A stretch of DNA of 11,186 bases from Bacillota bacterium (GTDB lineage Bacteria > Bacillota > Clostridia > Lachnospirales > Cellulosilyticaceae), in contig JAEXBC010000204.1 of the NCBI GenBank assembly GCA_023457875.1, positions 1 through 11,186 of the forward strand, in the 5' to 3' direction. Positions within the stretch are counted from its first letter, which is position 1. Each line of letters starts with the position of its first letter. Under the pieces are notes generated by a model. That model saw nothing but the letters and a program-made list of their open reading frames with translations, searched no databases and was not told the origin of the DNA. Both the position numbers and the translations under genes were made by a program. Positions 1-5,997 of this stretch are shown here, one piece after another.

Positions 1-1588
1 CTTTTAATTTTGTATCATGAGTAGTTTTTATCTTTAATACCCAATATCTCTTATTCTTATTTTGACTTTTTTTACTACGCTCTCTGCTTTCATCGATAAA
101 GTAAGGTAATTGAATATCTTCAAAATATTTATTGATAGTACAAATTTTATATCCACCTTGCAACGGTTTAAGAACATCTTTTTTCAAGAATTCCACGAAT
201 TGTGTTTTGTCATCTCCGAATAGTTTTTTGTTGATATAATAATTTAGCTTATCAGACAAAGTAACACGATCATAAAACAATGAAAGGTCTTGAAAATCTT
301 CATATGGGATATTCATATAACTACAAAGATATTTGAGATGACCAAATTTTCCGTCTTTACCATCAATTTCAGTAAGTAAATCTATGTCATACTTAAACTT
401 CATGGCCTTAGCCGCATTCACAGCATATTTGCATAGGTTTTCTTTTCTAGATACACTAACTGTGTAAAGTAATCCATATTTATTTTTCTTACCGTATTGA
501 TTATTAAAATCATCATTGTTATTAGAGAGGAAGTATTTTAATGGCTTCTTCTTTTTTGAGAGATCATTTATATGTGTTTGCAGAGAAGATTGCTTAAATT
601 GCTTTATATATATGTTGGGTAAATCATATTCATCTGTGATTCGCTTTCGTCCAATACACTGGATGATAGTGTCAAAATCTCTAATATCAATGATGATATG
701 CCTCACCTGTGGGTCAATGATGTTTATGCCATTCTCGATAATTGAGGTTGAAAATAATATTTGCTCATCAAACTTCTCATGATCTCGTAATGAATTCAAA
801 GTTTCTTCTGAACAATATTTTCCGTATTTAGGATTCTTTAATGCACATATAAATGTGGATGAATCTTTTATTTCCATGTACATTTTATAGGCTTGTTTAA
901 TATTGCTGCAAAAATATATTGCCTTTTCGTCTTTGGGTAATGTGATCAGCATTTTCTTGATAACTTCAATATCATCCCAGTAATAACAACCGTTAAATTT
1001 GTAAGGCTTCAAGAATTGATAGTTAAAATCCAGCTTGTGCTCTTTTTGATCTGCAAAGTATTTTTGCAGTATGCGGCTGGTGGCTGAGATAAAAATAACC
1101 AATTCGTTATCCGTGTTGTTAATTAAATAGTTTAGCGGTATGTCTGTTTCATCGGAAAAAGGAGAATCATTAAAGAAGTAATGGCTTTCATCTGCTATAA
1201 TAACCGCATACTTATTTTTAACTTTATGGGGTTGAAACTGAACTAACTTGGAAAATGACTGATAGTTCATTATTGTAATAACATCTTCAGACTTTTTGCC
1301 ATAAAGTGCCATTAGCTGATTTTTTAATGCCACTCTATTTGTCAAGAGTAATGCTTTGTAATTCTTTTTCTTACACTGTTGATAAAGCGTATTCATTACA
1401 AAATAAGTTTTTCCTGCACCAGTGTTTGCAGTAATAAGTATTTTATGACCAAACTCCCATTCTTTCATCATTTCAGGAGTTATAACGTCACCAATAAATT
1501 GACCATCTTGTAAGTTGAGTTCTAATTTAAAGCTGTGTTTATTGATTTTATTATTGTTTATAAATATCTTTTCCTTTCTTTTGTGCAT
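1..1588 (-). CDS. SF2 DEAD/DEAH-type helicase, C-terminus cut by window edge
   Basis: This is an ATP-dependent superfamily 2 helicase, probably acting on DNA during replication or repair of the element. About 529 codons are visible and the gene runs off the left edge. Counting from the ATG at 1588, the sequence shows Walker A (TGAGKT, residues 56-61), motif Ia (LLTNRVALKNQ, 81-91), a DESH version of motif II (133-136), motif III SAT (168-170), a motif V-like TSIIENGINI (281-290) and motif VI QCIGRKR (310-316). The region after about residue 330 is not recognised. The start is uncertain: there is no Shine-Dalgarno sequence before 1588, and the frame stays open upstream to a TAG just before 1659. 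A perfect SOS box lies 6-19 nt upstream of this ATG. The helicase family is clear from the motifs; the replication role is inference. Confidence 0.85.
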   Translation of the reverse strand, partial: MHKRKEKIFINNNKINKHSFKLELNLQDGQFIGDVITPEMMKEWEFGHKILITANTGAGKTYFVMNTLYQQCKKKNYKALLLTNRVALKNQLMALYGKKSEDVITIMNYQSFSKLVQFQPHKVKNKYAVIIADESHYFFNDSPFSDETDIPLNYLINNTDNELVIFISATSRILQKYFADQKEHKLDFNYQFLKPYKFNGCYYWDDIEVIKKMLITLPKDEKAIYFCSNIKQAYKMYMEIKDSSTFICALKNPKYGKYCSEETLNSLRDHEKFDEQILFSTSIIENGINIIDPQVRHIIIDIRDFDTIIQCIGRKRITDEYDLPNIYIKQFKQSSLQTHINDLSKKKKPLKYFLSNNNDDFNNQYGKKNKYGLLYTVSVSRKENLCKYAVNAAKAMKFKYDIDLLTEIDGKDGKFGHLKYLCSYMNIPYEDFQDLSLFYDRVTLSDKLNYYINKKLFGDDKTQFVEFLKKDVLKPLQGGYKICTINKYFEDIQLPYFIDESRERSKKSQNKNKRYWVLKIKTTHDTKLK

Positions 1589-1593
1589 ATTAC

Positions 1594-1607
1594 CGAACGT
1601 GTGTTCG
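1594..1607. promoter_or_regulatory. LexA (SOS) box, perfect match
   Basis: CGAACGTGTGTTCG matches all positions of the Bacillus-type LexA/DinR consensus CGAAC-RNRY-GTTCG, and I saw no second GAAC-N4-GTTC in the window. It ends 6 nt before the helicase ATG on the minus strand, downstream of a possible -10 (TACAAT, minus strand 1639-1634). LexA binding here would block helicase transcription until DNA damage. Confidence 0.8.
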
Positions 1608-1748
1608 AGAAGTGGTTCGGTTCGATGCTGAAAATTGTATGGGTTAGTGATGCATAACAGCTAACTACTATCTAAATAATCAAACTTTAATAAACAATGT
1701 AAACCTATGCCCGTGCCTCCCTTTTCTTTAATTTTAGTGAATATTCGC

Positions 1749-1777
1749 TTTACAACTGATCAACAATCTCATATAAT
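1749..1777 (+). promoter_or_regulatory. sigma-A promoter of the coiled-coil gene
   Basis: TTTACA (1749-1754), a 17-nt spacer and a perfect TATAAT (1772-1777) lie 33 nt before the ATG at 1811. A strong ribosome site, AAAGGAG (1796-1802), follows. Confidence 0.8.
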
Positions 1778-1810
1778 TATTGAGCTATAATTAATAAAGG
1801 AGATGTTACT

Positions 1811-2050
1811 ATGCCTCGTGGAGTCCGTGTGCAAAGAACCGACGATGAACGCTTGCAGATTATTAATCAGGATATCGCTGAAATGACGAACAGACGTAAT
1901 ACAATCCAAGCTAAGATCGATAAGCTTAATGCTCAGAAAAAAGAAATTTTGGTTTCAATTGAACAGAAGAAATTAGCTGAATTGGCAGATGTTCTTGCCA
2001 AAACCGGAAAAACGCCCGATGATATTTTGAATATGCTTAAGGCAAAATAG
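1811..2050 (+). CDS. small coiled-coil protein, unknown function
   Basis: A 79-residue, highly charged protein. Residues about 10-60 are almost wholly helix-forming with heptad-like spacing (IAEMTNRRNTIQAKIDKLNA, then more), so a coiled coil and dimerisation are likely. A short C-terminal segment (LAKTGKTPDDILNMLKAK) could form a separate small helix pair. There is no signal peptide or membrane segment. The start is well supported by AAAGGAG 8 nt upstream and a near-consensus promoter. The gene is a single transcription unit closed by a terminator at 2058-2088, and it is divergent from the helicase. The overall shape resembles small nucleoid-associated or adaptor proteins, but I do not recognise a named family. 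Confidence 0.8.
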   Translation: MPRGVRVQRTDDERLQIINQDIAEMTNRRNTIQAKIDKLNAQKKEILVSIEQKKLAELADVLAKTGKTPDDILNMLKAK

Positions 2051-2057
2051 TTCTATT

Positions 2058-2088
2058 AAAGGAGTCTGGAAACAGGCTTCTTTCTTTT
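2058..2088 (+). terminator. rho-independent terminator
   Basis: The transcript can form an 11-bp stem (AAAGGAGUCUG paired with CAGGCUUCUUU, two G-U pairs) closed by a GAAA loop and followed by CTTTT. It lies 7 nt after the stop codon of the coiled-coil gene. Confidence 0.75.
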
Positions 2089-2097
2089 GGTGATGAC

Positions 2098-2119
2098 ATT
2101 ATGCGTCTTTGACGCTAAT
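2098..2119. repeat. small inverted repeat between convergent genes
   Basis: GCGTC-TTT-GACGC flanked by ATTA/TAAT forms a 9-bp stem with one bulged T. It lies 14 nt past the end of the leftward operon. It may act as a 3' end structure, but there is no T-run on either side. Confidence 0.4.
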
Positions 2120-2133
2120 AACACAGACTTCAG

Positions 2134-2565
2134 CTATTCATTGATTTCTTCAAAAACGATAGGCTTAGTGGCAAGTACCACCATATTAATATTTTTTAAG
2201 TTCGCATTATTATCTGAAAAAGATAAAGTATTGGCATCATAACCTATTGTGAAAGCATCTATAAATAGTCTGTACGGACTCAATTGGTTATTGCTTTTCA
2301 ATAATGCTTCAAAATTTCCTGAGTAAACGGTATCTTTTGAAAGCAATTTATAATCCGTTTTAGGAATCGATAAAGATGAAACAAACAATTTTTGATTATC
2401 ATTAGTTATTCCATGATAGCCTTGATATTTGTTATTAACCATATTAAATAGATTTTCTTTAGATTTACTGTCAAACACCAAATAATCAATATTCAGTGTT
2501 GCATTCGGCTGAGATTTACTGTTTATTTTTCCAATACAATATAGCGATTCATTAATATTAAGCAT
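2134..2565 (-). CDS. hypothetical protein, last gene of leftward operon
   Basis: A 143-residue soluble protein of unknown function. It has no signal peptide or membrane segment. The sequence alternates short hydrophobic stretches with polar turns (LYCIGKIN, LNIDYLVFD, LFVSSLSIP, NMVVLATKPIVF), which suggests a mostly beta fold. The pattern of an opening strand followed by a variable middle is seen in small beta-sandwich proteins, but this is only a shape argument. The ATG at 2565 is supported by AAAGGAG 7-8 nt upstream, and that ribosome site sits in the 13-nt gap after the ParB-like gene, so the two are co-transcribed. It is the promoter-distal gene of the operon. Confidence 0.75.
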   Translation of the reverse strand: MLNINESLYCIGKINSKSQPNATLNIDYLVFDSKSKENLFNMVNNKYQGYHGITNDNQKLFVSSLSIPKTDYKLLSKDTVYSGNFEALLKSNNQLSPYRLFIDAFTIGYDANTLSFSDNNANLKNINMVVLATKPIVFEEINE

Positions 2566-2578
2566 TATTTCTCTCCTT

Positions 2579-2887
2579 TTAAAATTTTACTTTTGTTTTC
2601 ACTTCATCATTATCACTACTCAATATCGCCGCTGCTTTACCATAAGTTCTTTCTCCAACTCCTGCAAGTTTAGAAAGTTCTTTGCGGGTGTCAACTTTCT
2701 CAATAGGGTTTGGCAAATTTGCCAAAGGCTTTTCTTTTCCAATACCAAAACTTTCTCCTGCTTTTTCAAGGTTCTCTCTAGCTTTCTTTTCAAACATAGG
2801 ACGGTACTTCTCTGTGACCGCTACACGTTGCATGGGGGAAAGGTTTCGTCTACCAAGTTGAGTATCAATCATCCTTTTATTCCACAA
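2579..2887 (-). CDS. ParB-like DNA-binding fragment without ParB nuclease domain
   Basis: A 102-residue, basic protein. Its first part (IDTQLGRRNLSPMQRVAVTEKYR) and its second part (DTRKELSKLAGVGERTY, about residues 66-82) match the central helix-turn-helix region of ParB/Spo0J-like proteins found on plasmids and integrative elements, in the order seen there. The N-terminal ParB nuclease/CTPase domain is absent and a stop lies two codons before the TTG, so the frame cannot extend upstream. The start is TTG at 2887 or ATG at 2872; a short GG-rich stretch precedes the ATG. It overlaps the upstream gene by 11 nt, which points to translational coupling. It may be a natural stand-alone DNA-binding protein or a trimmed relic. 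DNA binding is inferred from family resemblance only. Confidence 0.7.
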   Translation of the reverse strand: MWNKRMIDTQLGRRNLSPMQRVAVTEKYRPMFEKKARENLEKAGESFGIGKEKPLANLPNPIEKVDTRKELSKLAGVGERTYGKAAAILSSDNDEVKTKVKF

Positions 2888-3503
2888 CTCTCATATAGTC
2901 CGGCATCTGTCTCTTAAAAGGTGCGCTTTGATGGGTTTGATTATTTATAATGTATGCTTCATTCTCATTGACAGTATAAGTAGGAATGCCATTTTTCTCT
3001 GCCCACTCTTCCATAATGCCACGCTGCCCTTGAAATCGTCTTAGCTGACTAGCTGTGCAAAGCATGTTTACCATAAATCCACAAATGGTATCATTGAAGT
3101 AGTCCCATAACAGATCGTCAAGGTTATCCCCGATTGGTTCATCAGAAGGATAGGCTTTCAATTTATCTACTGTATAAAAGTAGTCTTTCCAGCCGAAGTC
3201 TTCATGTAGGTATTCCTTTTTAATAGGAAACAGGTTTACAAAATCGTTTGGGGTAAGCCGCATCATAAGCATCTGAATCAATTGAATCATCTTGAAACAG
3301 GATTCAGTTTCTTCCTGAGTAAGTTGTTGCCTTTCGATTTTGCGTAGTGTTGCAATATACTTCACACCATAAAAAACTAACTTTTTAGTGGTTTCAGTAT
3401 CGGCATCAAATATGTTTTCGCCATTGTTGTCGATAACTCGCCAGAAAGCATTTAAGTATCTTTCGGATGTGGGTGTACATTTAATCACTTTCAGTTTTGT
3501 CAA
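2877..3503 (-). CDS. hypothetical protein, 208 residues
   Basis: I do not recognise a named family. The protein is soluble and rich in aromatic and charged residues (EDFGWKDYFYTVDKL, LDDLLWDYFNDTICGFMVN) and probably alpha-helical. The C-terminal part (about residues 150-208) has a compact motif, LRRFQGQRGIMEEWAEKNGI, followed by a YTVNENEAYIINN strand pair and a PDYMRVVE tail. The start is a TTG with GGAGG 8 nt upstream (AACGGAGG, about 3512-3519), and the first 23 nt overlap the end of the preceding small gene, so translation is probably coupled. The next gene overlaps its stop by 11 nt. The tight packing suggests that these genes act together, perhaps in element replication or maintenance. 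Confidence 0.75.
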   Translation of the reverse strand: MTKLKVIKCTPTSERYLNAFWRVIDNNGENIFDADTETTKKLVFYGVKYIATLRKIERQQLTQEETESCFKMIQLIQMLMMRLTPNDFVNLFPIKKEYLHEDFGWKDYFYTVDKLKAYPSDEPIGDNLDDLLWDYFNDTICGFMVNMLCTASQLRRFQGQRGIMEEWAEKNGIPTYTVNENEAYIINNQTHQSAPFKRQMPDYMRVVE

Positions 3504-3666
3504 GCGCTTTTCCTCCGTTTATTGTTTGTTTTATCTTGTAATTTTCAAACTGCAATTCCTTGATCCTCTTAGCGGCTCTGTTTAATGCATGTTTCATAGC
3601 CTTTTTGCCGCCGAATTTGGCTGTGTTTTTAAGATGTTTCGGGCTTGCGCATAGATTGTTACTCAT
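3481..3666 (-). CDS. small basic hypothetical protein
   Basis: A 61-residue, Lys-rich protein with an N-terminal basic segment (KHLKNTAKFGGKKAMKHALN) and a central helix (RAAKRIKELQFENYKIKQ). The reading frame is open further upstream to about 3837, but the ATG at 3666 is preferred because AAAGGAAGGA lies 7-8 nt before it, and the upstream extension runs through an intergenic stem-loop. Its end overlaps the start of the 208-residue gene by 23 nt. The charge suggests nucleic-acid binding, but nothing identifies the target. Confidence 0.65.
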   Translation of the reverse strand: MSNNLCASPKHLKNTAKFGGKKAMKHALNRAAKRIKELQFENYKIKQTINGGKALDKTESD

Positions 3667-3688
3667 TCTTATGTCCTTCCTTTTCAAT

Positions 3689-3728
3689 ATGAAGGGTGGT
3701 AGCAGGGTTGTCCACCACCACCTTTCAT
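3689..3728 (-). repeat. intercistronic stem-loop
   Basis: ATGAA-A-GGTGGT on the minus strand pairs with ACCACC-C-TTCAT across a 16-nt loop: 11 pairs with one mismatch. It fills the gap between the 94-residue and 61-residue genes and lacks a T-run, so it may be an RNA-processing or stability element, or partly an attenuator. Its G-rich arm contains tandem GGT triplets. Confidence 0.5.
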
Positions 3729-3739
3729 ATTTTGAATGT

Positions 3740-4024
3740 TTATTCTTTTTCTTGATTTTTATCGCTGAGATATTCCATGTACATTTTAAAAATTTCTGCT
3801 CCAGTTGTATTGTGCCGATCTGCAATTGCCCAAACATATTTTCTTATTATGGGGAGTCCTTTATCAAAAGGAACATTTTTAAGTGAAACTGAAATTTCAT
3901 TGTCCATATCTTTTAATTCATTAAATATCACGAAATTTTTATTAGCTATAAAGACCAACTCCTTTAAATAACACGCCGAAGCCCCTACATAATACCTATA
4001 ATTATGGTATGATTTAATTGACAA
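3740..4024 (-). CDS. hypothetical protein, first gene of leftward operon
   Basis: A protein of up to 94 residues and unknown function, with no signal or clear membrane segment. The C-terminal half (GLPIIRKYVWAIADRHNTT, then EIFKMYMEYLSDKNQEKE) looks helical and is the most protein-like part. The start is unclear. The longest frame begins at TTG 4024, which has no ribosome site. A good AAAGGAG lies inside the frame at about 3960-3966 with no standard start at the right spacing, and the next plausible starts are GTG 3936 (codon of FVIFN) or the ATG of MDNEIS. A promoter at 4073-4102 would transcribe it. The low confidence concerns the start more than the gene. Confidence 0.5.
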   Translation of the reverse strand: MSIKSYHNYRYYVGASACYLKELVFIANKNFVIFNELKDMDNEISVSLKNVPFDKGLPIIRKYVWAIADRHNTTGAEIFKMYMEYLSDKNQEKE

Positions 4025-4072
4025 ATATCATCAAACCATTATTGGGTCTTAATCGCATGGCCTTGACTGATT

Positions 4073-4102
4073 TTTATATTCGTATACCTTTTCATTTTTC
4101 AA
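4073..4102 (-). promoter_or_regulatory. candidate promoter of leftward operon 4024-2134
   Basis: On the minus strand TTGAAA (4102-4097), an 18-nt spacer and TATAAA (4078-4073) lie about 50 nt before the first possible start. A second, weaker candidate is TTGTCA at 4024-4019 with TTATAG 17 nt later. Confidence 0.45.
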
Positions 4103-4146
4103 GGTGCGAGTTAAAATTGAAGTTCTTTGTATAAATGTATTTTATC

Positions 4147-4160
4147 TGCCAATACTGGCA
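4147..4160. repeat. short palindrome, operator-like
   Basis: TGCCA-ATAC-TGGCA is a perfect 5-bp inverted repeat with a 4-nt centre. It lies between the promoter of the leftward operon and the iteron-like array, so it could be a binding site for a dimeric regulator. Confidence 0.4.
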
Positions 4161-4231
4161 ATAAGGAAAGGTATAAACATTAAATAATTAAAGCAAAGGC
4201 ATTCCCTCTTTTTGATTTGATTTCGTGCATT

Positions 4232-4304
4232 CTCGTGTCCGCTTTTTCCTCGTGTCCGGTTTTTCATTTCTCGTGTCCGCTTTTTTTCAAAAATTAGACA
4301 CGAG
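4232..4304. repeat. iteron-like array (core GACACGAG)
   Basis: Three direct copies of CTCGTGTCCG start at 4232, 4249 and 4270 (spacing 17 and 21 nt), each followed by a pyrimidine tract (C/G)TTTTT. A fourth, inverted core GACACGAG lies at 4297-4304, and a partial TCGTG is seen near 4223. The spacing is close to two helical turns, as in plasmid iterons or cooperative operators. The inverted copy ends 3 nt before the -35 box of a plus-strand promoter. No recognisable replication initiator lies in the window. The repeat is directly visible; origin or operator function is inference. Confidence 0.7.
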
Positions 4305-4307
4305 GGG

Positions 4308-4335
4308 TTGACTTTTATCATTTGTATGGTACAAT
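4308..4335 (+). promoter_or_regulatory. promoter next to iteron-like array
   Basis: TTGACT (4308-4313), a 16-nt spacer and TACAAT (4330-4335) form a good sigma-A promoter facing right. The iteron-like copies lie immediately upstream of the -35 box, so a protein bound there could activate or repress it. Confidence 0.65.
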
Positions 4336-4341
4336 GAATAT

Positions 4342-4580
4342 AGTTTAAAAAGAATATGTGCTGATATTGGTTGTCCCAAAAACAAATGATATTAGCAAAA
4401 CAGCAACACTGTGTGAGGATTAACTTCATTTGGTGTATTTGTGTTTTTCAACTCACGATTGCACGTATGTTTATATTACTAATATTTTCCTAAAGTATCT
4501 ACTATCATTTTGTAAACAATCTGTGAATTATTTATTAACGTTGGGGACTGGCAGTGAATAGCTGCCAGTCCTTTTGTATT
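4342..4580 (+). ncRNA. candidate small RNA, about 235 nt
   Basis: The stretch is bounded by a good promoter on the left and a perfect rho-independent terminator (4545-4576) on the right, and contains no ORF with a ribosome site. The longest internal ORF (ATG 4386 to TAA 4493, 35 codons) has a hydrophobic C-terminal half (MFILLIFS) but no Shine-Dalgarno sequence, so it is only an alternative reading as a toxin-like peptide. The RNA runs towards the 3' ends of the leftward genes after 4583. I see no known RNA family. It could be a replication-control RNA or a trans-acting RNA. Confidence 0.45.
4545..4576 (+). terminator. strong rho-independent terminator
   Basis: GGACTGGCAG and CTGCCAGTCC form a perfect 10-bp stem with a 7-nt loop (TGAATAG), followed by TTTT on the plus strand. 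The minus-strand side lacks a T-run, so its direction is rightward, even though no annotated plus-strand gene precedes it. This is the main reason to propose a small RNA. Confidence 0.8.
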
Positions 4581-4582
4581 AA

Positions 4583-5284
4583 TCAATCACAAGCGAACTG
4601 CTTCAGCTTTCCAGATGCGATCTCTCCATCTACCTCATGCATTTCCTCAATCGCATCACATTCCAAATTATAAATCCCAACGCTCACTTCCCAATCTTTG
4701 ACCACAAAACAGACTGTCTTCAGAACATCATGATAACATTCACGCTCTAGCTCCAACCGCATGAAAGTTTCAAAGATATACTCTTGACGTTTTGTCATAA
4801 CTCCTAGCCTGTTTGGATCAATAACATACAATCCATCTTGAGGACAGCTTTTGTTTAGGTCGTAGAAATCTGGATTCATGAGATAATCAATCATTGTTCC
4901 GCTGTTGAGATGAGAATTATTAATTTGACAAAGCTCTGTAGGGATGAAGATAGTGCTGTCATATGAGGCTTTGATAGTCACGACATCAGAGTGAACACCA
5001 GTACACAAATTTAATTTAATTGATATTGAATCATCGTCAATGACTTTCATTGTTACTGAAACCGCTTCACTGTTAAATACGATTGGAGAAAGAAAACGAC
5101 GGTTAAATGAGATTTCTGTACAGTGCCAATCAGGAACATCTTGGATAGTGATTGAATTACACATAAAGGTTTTGGGAATACGGGGATCACTACTTGTGTG
5201 AGTGACTTTGAAACTGTTGAAGTGAGATAAAGATGAGATAAGGGTTTCGATAGTTGTTGTGGTTGCTGTCATAGTGTTTTTCAT
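4583..5284 (-). CDS. hypothetical protein, 233 residues
   Basis: I do not recognise a family. The protein starts with a Thr-rich stretch (MTATTTTIETL), then has several predicted beta strands (FMCNSITIQDV, AVSVTMKVIDDDSISIKLNL, DVVTIKASYD), a helical segment around RQEYIFETFMRLELEREC, and a final strand pair (VCFVVKDWEVSVGIYNLECD) with an acidic tail. There is no signal peptide or membrane helix, although seven Cys residues are scattered through it. The start chosen is ATG 5284, 10 nt after AAAAGGAG; a TTG at 5293 is too close to that site. It lies about 60 nt after the frameshifted gene upstream and is probably co-transcribed from the promoter near 5862. Nothing in the sequence states a function. 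Confidence 0.75.
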   Translation of the reverse strand: MKNTMTATTTTIETLISSLSHFNSFKVTHTSSDPRIPKTFMCNSITIQDVPDWHCTEISFNRRFLSPIVFNSEAVSVTMKVIDDDSISIKLNLCTGVHSDVVTIKASYDSTIFIPTELCQINNSHLNSGTMIDYLMNPDFYDLNKSCPQDGLYVIDPNRLGVMTKRQEYIFETFMRLELERECYHDVLKTVCFVVKDWEVSVGIYNLECDAIEEMHEVDGEIASGKLKQFACD

Positions 5285-5343
5285 GGTTTTCAATCTCCTT
5301 TTGTTTTTACGTCATTTGGTTTATAGCTTTACAAAATCGTTTT

Positions 5344-5824
5344 TTAGCCTAGAAACATGTATTTAAATCGATAAATCTCAGGCTCTAAGTGTTTGCCAAG
5401 GTAATTTGCCTTTTGAAACGGAATGAGCAAATAATTGAATTTAAAGTCATAAATATCAGTTGCAAGAGCTAGTCCCTTGCGGTAACTGTGCTTTAACGAT
5501 TGATCCCCTGCCATACTCATATTCTCGATTGATTTTATATACATAATAATGGACAAGTATCTTTTCCCATAGGTTAAGCTTGCATGGGAGTTGCAATACA
5601 TTTGGAGTGTCACAGATAAGATCATATATTATTAAGTAATACGACCAACAGCCGCTATCACAGATTGCATTTAGTGTCATAGAGGCTTTGACATTCGTTT
5701 TGAGTGGTAAAAAATATACCACACTACTCATCGACATTGGTATAAATCCGCATTGACAAGAATTGATTGGGATTTTCAAAAGCGGAAAGTGTTCAATTTG
5801 GTGTGAAGATGTTGTGTAAGTCAT
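5344..5824 (-). pseudogene. hypothetical gene with apparent frameshift
   Basis: Two reading frames look like halves of one gene of about 159 residues. The first begins at ATG 5824, with GGGAGG 7 nt before it, and stops at 5456. The second is open from about 5625 to the TAA at 5344. Codon character shifts from frame one (LWEKILVHYYVYKINREYEYG) to frame two (SYRKGLALATDIYDFKFNYL) near 5500-5525, where GGGG and GGAT sequences would allow a one-base slip. A plus-one change joins them. The N-terminal part has paired cysteines (SCQCGF, ICDSGC). It could be a dead gene, a sequencing error or programmed frameshifting. Function is unknown; it shares an operon with the 233-residue protein. Confidence 0.6.
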
Positions 5825-5861
5825 TATGATGTCCTCCCTTTTGGTTTTGGTGTTTGGTATG

Positions 5862-5890
5862 ATTATATGGTACACTGTTATCCGTTCATA
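5862..5890 (-). promoter_or_regulatory. candidate promoter of leftward genes 5824-4583
   Basis: A perfect TATAAT on the minus strand (5867-5862) lies 17 nt from a poor -35, TATGAA (5890-5885). This is back to back with the promoter of the HTH regulator, so the regulator may also control this operon; a weak -35 fits an activated promoter. Confidence 0.45.
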
Positions 5891-5943
5891 TTCAATTGGC
5901 AAACATAACAAATATACACCGAAATAAATGTATGATTTGTGCA

Positions 5944-5984
5944 TTGATTTTGGTGTATAGTTGTTGTATAATATATTTATACAA
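5944..5984 (+). promoter_or_regulatory. HTH-regulator promoter with palindromic operator
   Basis: TTGATT (5944-5949), a 17-nt spacer and TATAAT (5967-5972) form a strong promoter. TTGTATA (5964-5970), 7 nt, then TATACAA (5978-5984) is a perfect inverted repeat lying over the -10 box and start site, a typical place for a repressor. A second inverted pair, ATACACC near 5914 and GGTGTAT near 5952, brackets the -35 region. Confidence 0.65.
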
Positions 5985-5997
5985 AGGAGTGAAAAAG

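Noticed and set aside
516..782. 88-residue plus-strand ORF
   Set aside because: It is antisense to the helicase reading frame and has no convincing ribosome site.
3560..3886. 108-residue plus-strand ORF with membrane-like stretches
   Set aside because: It is antisense to three leftward genes with good ribosome sites; the hydrophobic look comes from reversed Lys-rich codons.
4232..4304. CRISPR array
   Set aside because: The repeats are only about 10 nt with short T-rich gaps and one copy is inverted; no cas genes are present.
4142..4429. 95-residue ORF on the minus strand
   Set aside because: It reads through the iteron-like repeats and the promoter, has no ribosome site, and its composition is irregular; the repeats explain the open frame.
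4386..4493. 35-codon ORF with hydrophobic end inside the candidate small RNA, possible type I toxin
   Set aside because: There is no Shine-Dalgarno sequence and no antisense promoter that would form a toxin-antitoxin pair; kept only as an alternative reading.
5896..5997. N-terminal extension of the HTH regulator with a membrane-like segment
   Set aside because: The extension covers the regulator's own promoter and operator; the ATG at 5998 has the ribosome site.
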